A DNA stretch of 64,000 nucleotides, from contig CAJNOJ010000086.1 in NCBI GenBank assembly GCA_905250025.1, positions 186,001-250,000 on the forward strand, given 5' to 3'. The stretch is from Adineta ricciae (Eukaryota; Rotifera; Eurotatoria; Adinetida; Adinetidae). Position 1 is the stretch's first letter. Each line of letters opens with the position of its first letter. Position numbers and translations under genes: made by a program. Below, one piece after another: positions 35,878-47,157 of this stretch. The notes beneath the pieces are model-generated. The model did not search any database. It was not told the DNA's origin and saw nothing but the letters and a program-made list of their open reading frames with translations.

Positions 35878-37194
35878 ATGCTTGGAAATTCAAATGACAC
35901 CTTACCACGTATGAGAGATTCATTTTTCGATGAAGATGATGACGACGATAACAATAACAATAATCCGACCCCGCGTGCGCCACCCTTAATATCATCGATC
36001 AAAATAGTAACCTCCAAACCACCTGTTTATCGTCGACAGAGTCAAAGCAGTAGTTCACCATCACCATCATCATGTTGCTCTGACCGTGATGTCACGGATG
36101 TATCGTCTATGGGTGGCGATCATCACCATCATCATCAATTACCACCGAGGCAACAGGACAGTCGTCAACGACACTCTGATTATGATCAACATCATCCATT
36201 TCATCTTCAATCGATGAGACATGTCCTATTAGGTTCATCAGCTCCCACTAGTCGTCCACCATCGCCAGCGAACCATCAAACACAATCAAACAAGAAACAC
36301 GTACGCATTGTCACCGATGATACGGATCAAAATCATCACCATCGTCATCAAAATTCTCATCACCAACAACCTTACATACACGGGCACGCAAAGGATTACC
36401 GGCGAGTTCGGCTAACATCCTCTGCAATCAATCGTCAAAAGCAACAACAGAAAATTGAGCGTGAAAATATGGTAAGAATAAATATTCTTTGACTATAAGC
36501 AGTTTACTTAAGTGTTCTCTCATTCTCTATTTAATACATATCGACACATCGATTTATCATTTACTCATTCATTCATTCATTCGTTCTCCTATAATTGATC
36601 TATTAACACACGTTTATAGACCAACTTATTCCTTTCATCCATTCAGTCACCTTGTGTCTCTGTTTTATATAAAGCATTTTTCTGTGCATCAAACTGTACA
36701 GTATAGTATGAGAAAAGAGTGGATATTAATGATAGACTATCAATTTCGATTGACATCCGATAAAGGTTTCAACCTATTTTCCTATCCCTAATCGAAATAA
36801 AACAATTTGGTTGAATGACAAACTATTTCTCATTTAATTCAAGAAACTGCTGGAACGTCTTCAACAAACTCGTGCATCACGCGGTCTCAAACGCGAAGAG
36901 CTTCTCAGTCACTATGACAATCAAGTGGGCTATGTAACATACACAATACCTCCAGCACCAGCACGTGCCCACCTTCCCCCTCGGCCATCAAGCGCAACAA
37001 TGACGACGTCGACAGCTCCAACATCACAAAAAAAATCGAATATCCACAGTCGGCCTTCGTCCGCTTCGCATACAATCAATAGTAACCGCGTACGGTCTCG
37101 ACCGACATCCGCAACGAGTTCTGTTCATGGCAGTAGTCGTTCATCATCAGCCCGTCGGCCAATTTGGAATGATCGTTGGCAACAACAAGAATGA
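35878..37194 (+). CDS. CFAP97/hemingway-like ciliary protein
   Basis: Two exons, 35878-36471 and 36844-37194; 314 aa. The CFAP97 family (KIAA1430, fly hemingway) is needed for cilium/flagellum function. The family core spans the exon junction: SSAINRQKQQQKIERENMKL, then LLERLQQTRASRG and a REELLSHY helix. Upstream is disordered: an acidic run, Ser-rich, His-rich patches. Downstream carries repeated RPSSA/RPTSA motifs (four to five copies), seen in other ciliary proteins. The start is the ATG at 35878. The 372 nt intron is long for this window. A single short domain in a disordered protein keeps the assignment at family level. Confidence 0.75.
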
Positions 37195-38220
37195 TTTTCT
37201 TTATACTTCAACTTCGTAAAGAAAAGACAACAAATCCCTTTCATTTTTTTTCTAAATCTACGATTGCGTATTTGTTGTTGGTACTGTTTGTTTCGTTTTT
37301 TTTTGCATCAGATGTTACTTTGTTGTATAGAAGTATACTTTTTCTTTCTCTCGAGAATCGAAGAACTTTCAAATAAATTCTTTCTCTTGTTACAAAACTA
37401 CTCGAGAAGAGAATAAAAACTACTGTGTCATTTAGACATCTCTATTCGAACTGACAAATGAACTTGAAAGATCGAAATGTACATTTTGATAAGATCGCTG
37501 TCAATAATGATCATAATTGCTAATTAATACAAGACACATGCACACCTTTATTGATGGTCAAATCGATGCCCTGATGAGTCTACTATTTCGACAAAGGTTC
37601 GCTCTATTCATACGAGTGCACCGTTTCGCTCGTCTTCTTCTAACAAATTAAATGTCCATCGGGGAAACTGAATAATATGATTATGTAAGCAAAATGAACC
37701 TATTAATTTCCAAGGAATACTCTTAATTTAGATTGATGTTTACTAAGCATACATGAAGTATAAACAAATTAGCTTTCAAATTAAACATTATTTAATACAT
37801 CTTGAAAATTTCATCATACAATTTGTATATTTTGCTGAAGTGAACCAGAACGATGGTCGAAGTATATTTCAAGCGTAAATGTGAGAGCAAAATTTGTTAG
37901 TAAATTATTCGTTATATACATGTTTGTATTACCAAATAAGCGTGAAGTTTATAAGGTGACAAATTTGTTCCTCGTCATTAGAATGGTTATCTGTCCGTTA
38001 CGCTTACTGACGGGTCGGTTATCGTTACCTTTGCTCTCACACAATCGATGGCGGATGTCGCTTTGTGTGCGAATTTGTAGTTCATTAGAAAACATAAATC
38101 GTATAAAACGATAATTAACATCTACATTGATTAGGTTTGATAATGAGGTCGAACGAGTCATAAGCATGGTAAACAATTGCGTTGAACTTGTCTGATTCTT
38201 GACGAGTTGATAACAGATGT
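37195..38220. other. Intergenic, tail-to-tail CFAP97 and small helical gene
   Basis: No gene supported. AATAAA at about 37373 fits CFAP97 polyadenylation. Confidence 0.5.
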
Positions 38221-38490
38221 CTAAAGCGTTGTCACACGTGGCGCAACTTTCGGTTCGAGTTGTTCATCACATAGTTTTTCATAATAATCTTCCATTTCTT
38301 GTTCATATTCTAGACTTGATGTTGACGGTGATTCATGCATCGACGTTGTCAATTGGGTTAATAAATGTTCAAATGAATCAACATCTGCATCTAAACTATT
38401 GAGTAAGTGCGATAAATTTCGACAGATACGTTGTAAGGAAATTAACAAAACAGACACAGCGTCTAATGTTTGCGCTGAAGATAAATTCAT
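38221..38490 (-). CDS. Small all-helical acidic protein, unrecognised
   Basis: A single open frame of 89 aa. Residues 1-50 form an amphipathic helix with regular Leu/Ile spacing (LDAVSVLLISLQRICRNLSHLL, broken here for length, then DSFEHLLTQL); the C-terminal half is acidic (EYEQEMEDYYEKL). It resembles small coiled-coil subunits of complexes such as BLOC/BORC or Mediator, but no specific family is recognised. CTGCAG just upstream of the ATG may be a splice acceptor. Composition and helix periodicity support coding. Confidence 0.5.
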   Translation of the reverse strand: MNLSSAQTLDAVSVLLISLQRICRNLSHLLNSLDADVDSFEHLLTQLTTSMHESPSTSSLEYEQEMEDYYEKLCDEQLEPKVAPRVTTL

Positions 38491-39538
38491 GTTTGTCTGC
38501 AGACTAAGCGCCTAGTCGATTTAGTGATGACTATGAAAAATACCAAAGACGAGCATGGGTTTTATCATCTGCATATATGACATACATAATTAATATCATA
38601 TTCAATGAATATATGTTTTCATCATTCTCGACATTCATTTAATAATAGAACAAAGAAAAATTATCCAGAGGATAAGAAATATTGTTCTTCACAACAAAAA
38701 GAACTAGAGACGATCTTATTATTATCAAGGTCAGATGGTATTCACTACACGGTGTTCTTCTGTTCATGCTCAACAATGGCAGATGAGCGATGAATGAAAT
38801 GAGCATCGGAATTTGTCGGAGATCCCCGTTGTTTTCCTAGTAATATGTAGAGTCACGAGGGAGAAGATTACATCAATATTGTCCTAGAAACTTGTTTGTT
38901 TTGGTTCAATAATAAACTGCGACTAGACTACCATTCTTCAGTTGAAGTAATTATTGTCAGTTTTTGAAGATCTATTTCATTTTGAGCGTGCAAGATATTC
39001 TGCAATGACTATCATATACAGACGTCTAGTGCTTTTGTTTTCGAGAACAATGACCGAGCAAGAAATCGAAGGAAATGAACAGTCATGGTAAGAATAAGAA
39101 TTCTTTACTGAAATGTTAACATTTATGTAGAACAAAGTCATTTTTCTATTTCTATCCGATCGTAGTGAGGTACGGTATTACTTTCAAATGTGTCTCTCTG
39201 CACTTGCGATTGGTATTGTTTTATTAGTTTAATTATCGGTTGCAATACAATATGTCTGAATAGTTGATACATGTCAATAACTGACAAATTCTGTAAGAGA
39301 CTATCAATGCCAATATGAATTGGATTTCACTAAGTTTCTGTCTAGCGATCTTTACACTTCTTTGTCGGAGATACTAATATGATTATGAAAGCTCATTTTG
39401 ATACGGAATTCAGTGTATTTATTAATACAGAGTATGAGAAGTTATTAGAATAATCAAACATATCTTTAGCAATAAAGATACTATGGATTGCATATGAAAA
39501 ATCATTCCCATTGATAGACGATGAAACCAACTCATGAT
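38491..39538. other. Intergenic; nothing recognised
   Basis: No supported gene. Short ORFs are random. Confidence 0.45.
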
Positions 39539-41241
39539 TTATTCATGAGGAAGATGTGGACATTCTTTTCTCAGATGTCCATGTTGTCGGCAGCCGTAAC
39601 ATTTTCGTCGTTTGAAACGTCTCGAGCCACGGTATGAACGTAGCGAAGGATATGAACGTGTTCTTAAATACGATGAATAAATAGATGAGATATGTTTACT
39701 AACAATTGGCGGATAGGGTTTGTAAGGATGGTAATGTATTGCAGGATGATTGTGTTGGATCGATTCAGAATTGAATTGAGAAGAAAGTTGATTGAAGATA
39801 TTCCAAATATCATTTTGTTCAGTGGAGTTTTCCGATGTCGGAAGCAAATCATCTGAAGTTGGTGTTTCACTGCTTGTTGTAGATGAATAGAGTAGTTCTG
39901 TATACTGATCGACTGGAATGTCCACATGGATAGTCGGCTGAATGAAATCTGTTTCATGTGTTATTGAAATATCAGGAGATGTGACTGGAATTGAAGATTT
40001 TTTCACAGTTTGATGGACTGTAGTACTGTTATCCTCATCTAGAATGTTAATGCTGAAAATGACAATCCTTATAGTTCAGCAAATTACCTGTTGATAGGTC
40101 AATGTAAGCTGGCGATGCAGACATTAAATAGTCTTGTTGAAATTGCTCCAGAATATCATTTGTAAAAAATCGTCGATTAAGATTGATTAAATTTGCTGTC
40201 GTGTTTGAACATGAACATAACCTTGGACTTTGCCGTTGAAATTGCAGCCATGATGGTAATGCGTATTTAACTGTTTCACTTAAATTAAAACCAGTATCGA
40301 AATAGAAATGGTATGTACCAGGAAAGACTACGACTAGTTCATTGAGCTTCTGTTCAATTTGATAATATTCAATCGAATGCAATTGCAGAAATGATGGATT
40401 TAGTAGAAGAGATTTGTGTTGAAGTGGTGATAAACAAGACAGAGAAATATCGGAAAATAGTTTTAGTTCGTTAACTAATTCTTCTAATTTCGTGTAAGAT
40501 GACGGATGAATAATATACCAAATTTTCGGTGCACCATGATGAAGATAGTTCAACGAAATCAGATCGTGATCATCAATATGAAGACCAACAGATGTTGACC
40601 ACATGCCCATGTGAAGTAAAGGCGTAGTCACTCCTAAATGCGACTGTTTGTGACGAAAACTAGAAATAGGAAATAATCTTACCAGGAATCGATTTTGGAT
40701 AATACGTGAGTAACGATGGTAATTGACTCATATTGAAAATTTTTTCTCTTTTTGCGAATAAACTCTCGTCGATATTGGATATGTACAGCGAATTGTTATT
40801 TGTGATTGTTGACCAAAAATAGTCGGTGAAATTTTCATTTATTGAATCTTTCAAACGGTATGAGTCACTCTCAGCGATATTTCGACATTCTTCATAGGTC
40901 ATGAACCGTCGTTTGGTTGTTTCACAATTTTGAATATAAAACACATTGGATTGTCGAGATGAACGAACAATTGTTTGTTTGATACAAAGTTTGATTTGAC
41001 GTATTTCATATGAATTTTTGACAAGTGGAATCCAACGAGTAGGCGGGATGATTTTAGCTGCACCAAAACGTCTTTGAAGACTTGTTTCATGATGATTTAA
41101 ATAGCTAGGTAATGCTTTCCATTGTTCGAACGTTGGAGTCAACGTTGGAATGAATTTGATATTATTCTCCATGTACACACACTCGGTATGTTGTTGAACA
41201 GACCGTCGGACACTTAGTGTAACCTTATGGGAGACAAACAT
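39539..41241 (-). CDS. KDM4-like JmjN/JmjC histone demethylase with C-terminal CCHC zinc knuckle
   Basis: Three minus-strand exons: 41241-40683, 40633-40088, 40038-39539; 534 aa. JmjN lies near residues 28-72 (FIPTLTPTFEQW, AAKIIPP). The JmjC core aligns with KDM4: GVTTPLLHMGMW, LHIDDHDLISLNYLHHGAPKIW and FPGTYHFYFDTGFNLSET. Iron ligands are H205, D207 (KDM4 has Glu here) and H295; K223 is the 2-oxoglutarate lysine. So an active Fe(II)/2OG demethylase, probably H3K9/K36, is plausible. KDM4 PHD/Tudor domains are missing. Instead a disordered linker leads to a perfect CX2CX4HX4C knuckle (C515, C518, H523, C528) of the retroviral Gag/RNA-binding type. A second possible start is the Met at 41172. 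Confidence 0.85.
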
Positions 41242-41359
41242 AATTATTCAACTGTGACTTAAACTTTTTTCTTTTCGTTCTTTCGATCAGTTTCTTTTAC
41301 TTTTTTTTTCTTTTTCTGTCGTCAATATGTGATGCATTGACGTCATTCGAATATAGCAT

Positions 41360-41431
41360 GGGGATATAGCTCAGTGGTAGAGCATTCGACTGCAGATCGA
41401 GAGGTCCCTGGTTCAATCCCGGGTGTCCCCT
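41360..41431 (+). tRNA. tRNA-Cys (anticodon GCA)
   Basis: A 72 nt cloverleaf. The acceptor stem GGGGATA pairs with TGTCCCC (one G-U), the D arm is GCTC..GAGC, the anticodon stem TTCGA/TCGAG encloses loop CTGCAGA, and the T arm CCTGG-TTCAATC-CCGGG is perfect. Discriminator base is U, as expected for tRNA-Cys. Internal A box (TAGCTCAGTGG) and B box (GGTTCAATCC at 41410-41419) are present. No intron and no encoded CCA. Confidence 0.96.
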
Positions 41432-41433
41432 AA

Positions 41434-41439
41434 TTTTTT
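41434..41439 (+). terminator. RNA polymerase III terminator (T6)
   Basis: Six T residues start 3 nt after the tRNA-Cys 3' end, the standard Pol III stop. Confidence 0.85.
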
Positions 41440-42083
41440 CTCCTCGTGAAAAAAGCGATTTTTTAAATATTTTTAATTAGTTGATGTAAATTTTCATATC
41501 GTCATTTTTCATTCGATTATGGAACAACGACTGTCGAGATTTTCATTCGTCGATAAAAGCCATTATAGAATGAAATGAATGGGGGTACAGGTCATCGTTG
41601 TGAATGAAAAATAAAGAAGAAAAATGTATGTGTTTAGATGTACGTTGATTTCATTTTCATTGCCGATTACATAAAAAAAGATCTTGCGATTTTTTTGTTG
41701 AAATTGAGTGAGGTGACAGAACGTTATGTTATGTTTTTAGGTATGAATTTCATATGTATCAACATGCAATAGTTCAATATATAGGTGACATGAAAGACTC
41801 TTCGTACGATCGTTAATAGATCGTCGGTTTGTTTGCAAATATCTCCATTCGATTCTTTTGATGGCGTTCGTGTAGAGTCATCTCAAGTAAATTGTTTCTA
41901 TTTGTTTACAATGACAACGAATAGTTTGGTTATTATCACTCACTGCGTATATTGACGAAGTTTAGTTAAAAAAAGTAACTTGGAGAGACTGTTATCTTAT
42001 CGTAAAAGACACTTTGGTTGCAAACGATTCTCTATTGTGTGTAATCAAGGTTATAAGAATATTTCGTCTGAATTTTCAATGCA
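41440..42083. other. Intergenic tRNA-CPQ
   Basis: No gene seen; AT-rich upstream region of carboxypeptidase Q. Confidence 0.5.
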
Positions 42084-43587
42084 ATGATGATGTATTACTT
42101 GTTTCTTGTACTCACGGTGACTAGTCTAAAGAGTCATTCATTTCCTACTGAAGATATACGGACAACATCGAAAGCTGTTTCAGATCGTTTGATTGAATTA
42201 GTCACTCAAGGTGCTTTTCGTGGTGTGACATATTATCGTTTGGCAGCTTTAGCTGATACGATTGGTCCTCGTCTTTGTGGAAATGAATCATTAACGCAAG
42301 CTGTTCAATGGGTACAAAATGCAATGGAAGGCGAAGGTTTAGAAAATGTTCATGTTGAATCAGTCAAAATACCTCATTGGGTCCGCGGCGAAGAACGAGC
42401 TCAATTACTTCAACCTCGTCGTGCAAAATTATCTATACTTGGCCTAGGTAATTCAGTTGGTACAGGTCCAAAAGGCATCCAAGCATCTGTACTTGTCGTT
42501 CGATCATACGATGAACTAAATGCTAGATGTGATGAAGCTCGTAATAAGATTGTTGTCTTCAATCCACAATGTGATTGGCAAGCGCAACCGGTTGGTTGTT
42601 ACGGCCCTGTTGTTGCTTATCGTTCAGGTGGTGCATCGCATGCCGCGAAATGTGGAGCAGTAGCATCGCTTAGTCGATCAGCTGCATCGCATTCAATTGA
42701 CTCGCCACATACCGGTATGATGTCATACGATCCAGCTTATCCGAAGATCCCTGCAGCCTCACTTTCGGTCGAACATGCTGATATGCTCGAACGTTTTCAA
42801 CGACGAAATCAATCTATTGCGATATTTCTTTACATGGAAGCACAAACACTACCTGATGTCATTGGCTATAATCTTGTCGCTGAAGTGAAAGGTTCAACAT
42901 TACCGAATGAAACTGTGTTAGTCAGTGGTCATCTTGATAGTTGGGATGTTGGGCAAGGTAGATTGCTCATCTGTCAAAATAACTTCTTGTTATTTCTTTT
43001 CTAGGTGCTATGGATGACGGAGGTGGTGCAATGATTTCTTGGACTGTTTTATCCTTACTTCATGCACTTGACATTCGAGCTAAACGAACCGTTCGTTGTG
43101 TACTTTGGTCATGTGAAGAATTTGGTGGTATTGGTGCAGATCAGTATTTTACTGCACACGAGAACGAAGTACCGAGTATGAGCATTGTGATGGAATCAGA
43201 CATGGGTGTTTTCCATCCACTTGGTCTTGAATTTCAAGGCACGAGCAAAGCACAACAAGTAATTGTTCTAAGTTTGTTCTAAAAGTTCATTTAACTTTTT
43301 TCTTCTTGAAATTAAACTAGGTTATTCAAACCATATCTGAACAGTTAGTTTCCATCAATGCAAGTCAAGTTGTGACCGGAGGCGGCGGTACCGATATTGA
43401 TCCATGGGTAGAACGCGGTGTTCCTGGTGCTTCACTTCGCAATGAGAATTATAATTATTTCGCTTATCATCATTCGAACGGTGACATGATGAATGTCTTG
43501 AATTCAACCGATGTTGATTTAGCAGCTGCTGTATGGGCTGTTTATGCTTATGCGATAGCTGATCTTGATACTCTTTTACCACGTTAG
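42084..43587 (+). CDS. CPQ: Carboxypeptidase Q (M28 metallopeptidase, lysosomal/secreted dipeptidase)
   Basis: Three exons: 42084-42957, 43005-43258, 43321-43587; 464 aa (human 472). CPQ/PGCP is a two-zinc M28 peptidase that hydrolyses dipeptides in lysosomes or after secretion. A signal peptide is clear (MMMYYLFLVLTVTSLKSHS). Zinc and catalytic residues are all visible: H283 in SGHLDSWDVG, bridging D295 in AMDDGGGA, Glu329/330 in WSCEEFGG, D357 in MESDMG and the last His in YFAYHHSNGD. IGPRLCGNESL and PTGKGI-like loops also fit. The start has three consecutive ATGs; the first is taken. Confidence 0.95.
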
Positions 43588-43821
43588 CTTCCATTCTATC
43601 CGATGACTTCGCTTTTTTTCATACAGTATGTTTGTTCTTTTATTTAAAAAAAAAAACAAAAAGAAAAGAAAACGACATTTTGATTGCTAACGAACGAATC
43701 AAATTTGTAGTTTGGTTGTCAATGATCTGAAGGGCAAAGTTTGTACGAAGTGAAATAGAAACAATCAAGTGAAACATTAGTTTGTCATTCTGTATAATCT
43801 CACATTGAATTCGCAGCACGC

Positions 43822-45967
43822 ATGGCAACGACTTCTTTGAAAGATAGCGGGATTCACATAGTCGTATACGATGAACGCGATAAGTTTCTTCCACTTATAC
43901 GAAAAGCAATAGTCGAACCGATGATATCATTCAATCATTTAGCATCTTGTATGACTTATATTGATGAAATTACAAGGGCAAATGAAGCAACAGTTATCAT
44001 CACAACATCAACAGATGATCGCGTCTTGAAAACCTTCCAAAGTTCAAATCTAATCGAAGCTGTTTATATATCATCAACAACGAATAAACCGATAGACAAA
44101 TCCCTTACAAAAGTCATCGGTGTTTATTCTCGAGTCAACGATATGTTACCATCACTATTCGAAACACTTGATAGCATCGAATTTGAATTGAATGGGAATA
44201 GCATTCTGTTCCATAATAATGATGACGGTAGTGATAATTTAGATTTCTATTTCTATCAACTTTGGTTCACACATAATTTAACGCAAAAATTAACGAAAGC
44301 TGATCTTACTGAACAAGCCAATCTTTTCTATCATCCAAATAAACAAATGAAAGCTGTCATTCATGAATTCAACGCTTCGTATGACAAGTCCGATGCGTTA
44401 CGATGGATCGATAAATACAATCATCCATTTCCATATTATATGCTCATATCCAATGCTCTTCGAACACATGATCAACATGTTTTAGGATTAGTTCGATTTT
44501 TTATTAGTGATATGACTCGACACTTCAAACTTTTGTCATCACTACACATTACTACTCAAGCATATTATGGTACGAAGTTACCTATCTCCATAGTCGATCG
44601 ACTCGAGCATCAAACAGCAAGAGAAATTATTGCTTTTCAATGTTTTCTTCCCGCAACGAAATCACGAGCGAATGCGTTAGCAGCCGCAGTCAAACCGACT
44701 CGGCGTCGCAAAATGGTTAGTGTCTTGTTCAAAATTGATGCCGGTAACGCTTATGGTGTTCATATGAGCGATATTACTCTTCTTGATATGGCCACACCAT
44801 TCCATGTCATCAATGTTTCCAGATGTGCTGGCTTTAATAATGGCCAGCAGATAGTTACAATTGTTCAGTTGGTTGCACTTGATCAGGTGTATAAAGGACA
44901 ACTATACGAAGGATTTATACAAAAACAGAAAAAAGCAGGTCGGACGATCGAAGATTTTCTTCTTGAAACAGTTCCTCTTCTCAAGTAAGAATAGTAAAGT
45001 ATATGTCTTCTATGGATTTGTTCGTTTGTTTCTAACTTTAGAGCAAATGAAAGTGCAGGAAAGTCAAGAGGTAACAAATAGAATCTATCGAATATTTTCT
45101 CTCCCATGTGATTTGATGATATTTTAGGATCACAAAAAAGTTCGTATATGCAAAATATTTCGTATGTATTCTGTAGAAGCTAAAACTGTCTGTATGTCTT
45201 CTTGTCAATGTAGAGAGAATGAAGCTAGAGCAGATGAATATATATCTCGCGGAGAATGGAATCAAGCCATCGAAGCAATGTCGCAGATTGAAGATCCAAG
45301 CGTTCGTGTTTTGAACAAAGCCGGATGTATATTACGTGAATATTTAAATAACTTACCAGCTGCACTTGATTGTCATGAACGTGCATTACGTCAGGCGACA
45401 AATCAAGAGCAAGCAGATACACTTGTTTATCTTGGGACTGTTTACAATGATATGAGACAGTTTGACGAAGGAATGAAATGTTATTCGCAAGCACTGCACA
45501 TCTACGAAAATCAAAATCCGCAAGATCCAGCAGCCATTGCTCGATGTCTTGTTGGTCTTGGCAATTCACATTGGGCATGCAAACAACTTGATGAAGCACT
45601 TGATTGTGCTCAACGTGCTCTTGCTCTTCGTGAAAAAGAAGTGAAACCAAGAAACGATTTCGATATCGCTGGTTGTCTCGGTAATATGGGAAATATATTG
45701 CATGATAAAGGCGATATGAAACAAGCATTAGCATGCGCTAAACGTGCTGTTGATCTGTTAAATCAATGTGGAAAGGGCGATCCCCGTTTAGCTGCAGCAT
45801 TGAATAATTTAGGTGCGATGTATCAAGTTTGCGGAGATTATCCAAAAGCACGTGAAAACTTTCAACGTGCACTCGATGCACTACCAATTGAAAATCATCC
45901 ATATCGAATCAGTACATTGAACAATATTGCTCGATTGAATGCGATCGAGAAAAACCAACAGTCATAA
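43822..45967 (+). CDS. Degenerate ADP-ribosyltransferase-like domain fused to TPR repeats (rotifer-type family)
   Basis: Four exons: 43822-44984, 45042-45070, 45128-45161, 45214-45967; 659 aa. The layout matches a large rotifer family: an N-terminal receiver-like alpha/beta region (IHIVVYDERD, MTYIDEI, VIITTSTDD), a helical middle (YYMLISNALRTHDQHVLGL, then RFFISDMTRHF), an ART-like fold and C-terminal TPRs. In the ART region FQCFLPATKSRANALAAA stands where active members have a FxSFLSTS block, and KMVSVLFKIDA matches the next strand. The R-S-E catalytic triad is not evident, so it is probably a pseudo-enzyme. From residue about 425 at least five TPRs are seen (e.g. ALDCHERAL, LGNMGNILHDKGDMKQAL, LNNLGAMYQVCGDYPKAREN). 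Function unknown. CAG at 43814-43816 lies 5 nt before the ATG. Confidence 0.8.
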
Positions 45968-46335
45968 TCGTTTCTTTTTCTTGTAGAACGAATGTAAACA
46001 AATAAAATAAAGGAACCGTAGACAATCGTCTTTCCTTCTTCTTTGACTTTTGTTCAGTCGATTGTGTCCTTGAAGAAAACCTACTTGTTACATCATTGAG
46101 AAACAACGTCTTTCACAGTTTTCATTGCTATTCGAATGAAATTTCAGTTCTTTTTTCTTCTCGTTCTTGTTATCAAAATGCTATAGAGTGCACGATGCTA
46201 TTTTCATCGAGTGTGAGTTGTTGCCGCTGACAACAGGTTAGATACGACCGAAAGAAGAGAAGAAGAAAAACGAGTGCGCAATTCAAATCACATTCTGATT
46301 ATTTGTACTCTTGTAACAATCATTCTTAGTCAATA
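45968..46335. other. Intergenic: 3'UTR of ART-like/TPR gene and leader of microprotein 1
   Basis: AATAAA appears twice near 45999-46009. CTTAG at 46325-46329 ends 6 nt before the next ATG, a likely trans-splice acceptor. Confidence 0.5.
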
Positions 46336-46530
46336 ATGGACAAGGCTGTACACGATCTATATAAAGAAACAAATGATGATCAACAAAAAGTCATTGCACC
46401 GAATGATGGAAGTGCGACATCAGTACCATTAGCAACAGAAACGGCTGGGCAGAGTCCTGTTGGTCAAATAGCGACAAAGCCAGTTACTCAAGCTGACGTA
46501 GAAGCCAATCCCGCGTTCAATCCGAACTAA
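46336..46530 (+). CDS. Small disordered hydrophilic protein, tandem paralogue 1
   Basis: A single exon of 64 aa starting MDKAVHDLY and ending EANPAFNPN. It is rich in Thr, Ala, Asp, Gln and Pro, lacks Cys and Trp, and shows no hydrophobic core, so it should be intrinsically disordered. The next ORF downstream is clearly related (start MDxAV, end EANPxxNPx). No family is recognised. CTTAG directly upstream suggests spliced-leader addition. Confidence 0.65.
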   Translation: MDKAVHDLYKETNDDQQKVIAPNDGSATSVPLATETAGQSPVGQIATKPVTQADVEANPAFNPN

Positions 46531-46618
46531 CATTTGACTTTTCTTTTTGTTTTCTTTGTAAAATTAATCTTGAATCATTTTTATTTTTAGATATAAAATA
46601 CTTTTTGACATATCCACA

Positions 46619-46783
46619 ATGGATCACGCTGTGGTTCAAAACGAAAAGCGACAAACTGATATTAAAACTGTACCTGATGATGCTAAAACTGGTGCAACAT
46701 CAGCCAATACTCTCCCACCTGATACAACTACATTAGAAGGGACAATTGCAAATGAGGCCAATCCAAATACTAATCCACGTTAA
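46619..46783 (+). CDS. Small disordered hydrophilic protein, tandem paralogue 2
   Basis: A single exon of 54 aa: starts MDHAVVQNEK, ends EANPNTNPR. It shares its first and last motifs and overall Thr/Ala/Pro/Asp composition with the 64 aa protein 88 nt upstream, so the two arose by tandem duplication. A pyrimidine tract ending TTTTTAG at 46590 lies 28 nt before the ATG; the spacing suggests a two-gene operon resolved by trans-splicing, or independent trans-splicing of both. AATAAA follows near 46855. Confidence 0.6.
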   Translation: MDHAVVQNEKRQTDIKTVPDDAKTGATSANTLPPDTTTLEGTIANEANPNTNPR

Positions 46784-47157
46784 ATTTCGTCGATGTGTAT
46801 AGATTTCTAAAGACTAAAGATCGATATTTTTTCCCTGTTGTAATATATTGACTTAATAAACGATCCACATACATACGTAAATAATATTAACTGATCCGGT
46901 ATCGATACATATGAATTTTTACTTCATATTCTAAGAATAATTATTTGATAAACCTGAGCCTGTGGAAAACTTTAAAACACATTAAAAATTGTCTGACAAT
47001 AAAATTCCTGAGTTTTTTGTCAAAAACTATCGCAGAAAAAGCAATTGTATACTAAGTACTACTTCCGCTAAAAATAATGTCGTCGATCTGACACATTGAA
47101 TTCGAAATATTTACATGAAAGAGAGAGAGAAAAAACACACATGCACAATCGCCACCA
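46784..47157. other. Intergenic, tail-to-tail microproteins and XLF-like gene
   Basis: No gene; polyadenylation-like AATAAA near 46855 and a short GA repeat near 47120. Confidence 0.5.

Noticed and set aside
36489-36791. 100-codon + strand ORF
   Set aside because: Sits inside the CFAP97 intron; low-complexity TTCATTCATTCA run and no family match.
45225-45734. 169-codon minus-strand ORF
   Set aside because: Antisense of the TPR exon; the + strand has repeated TPR consensus.
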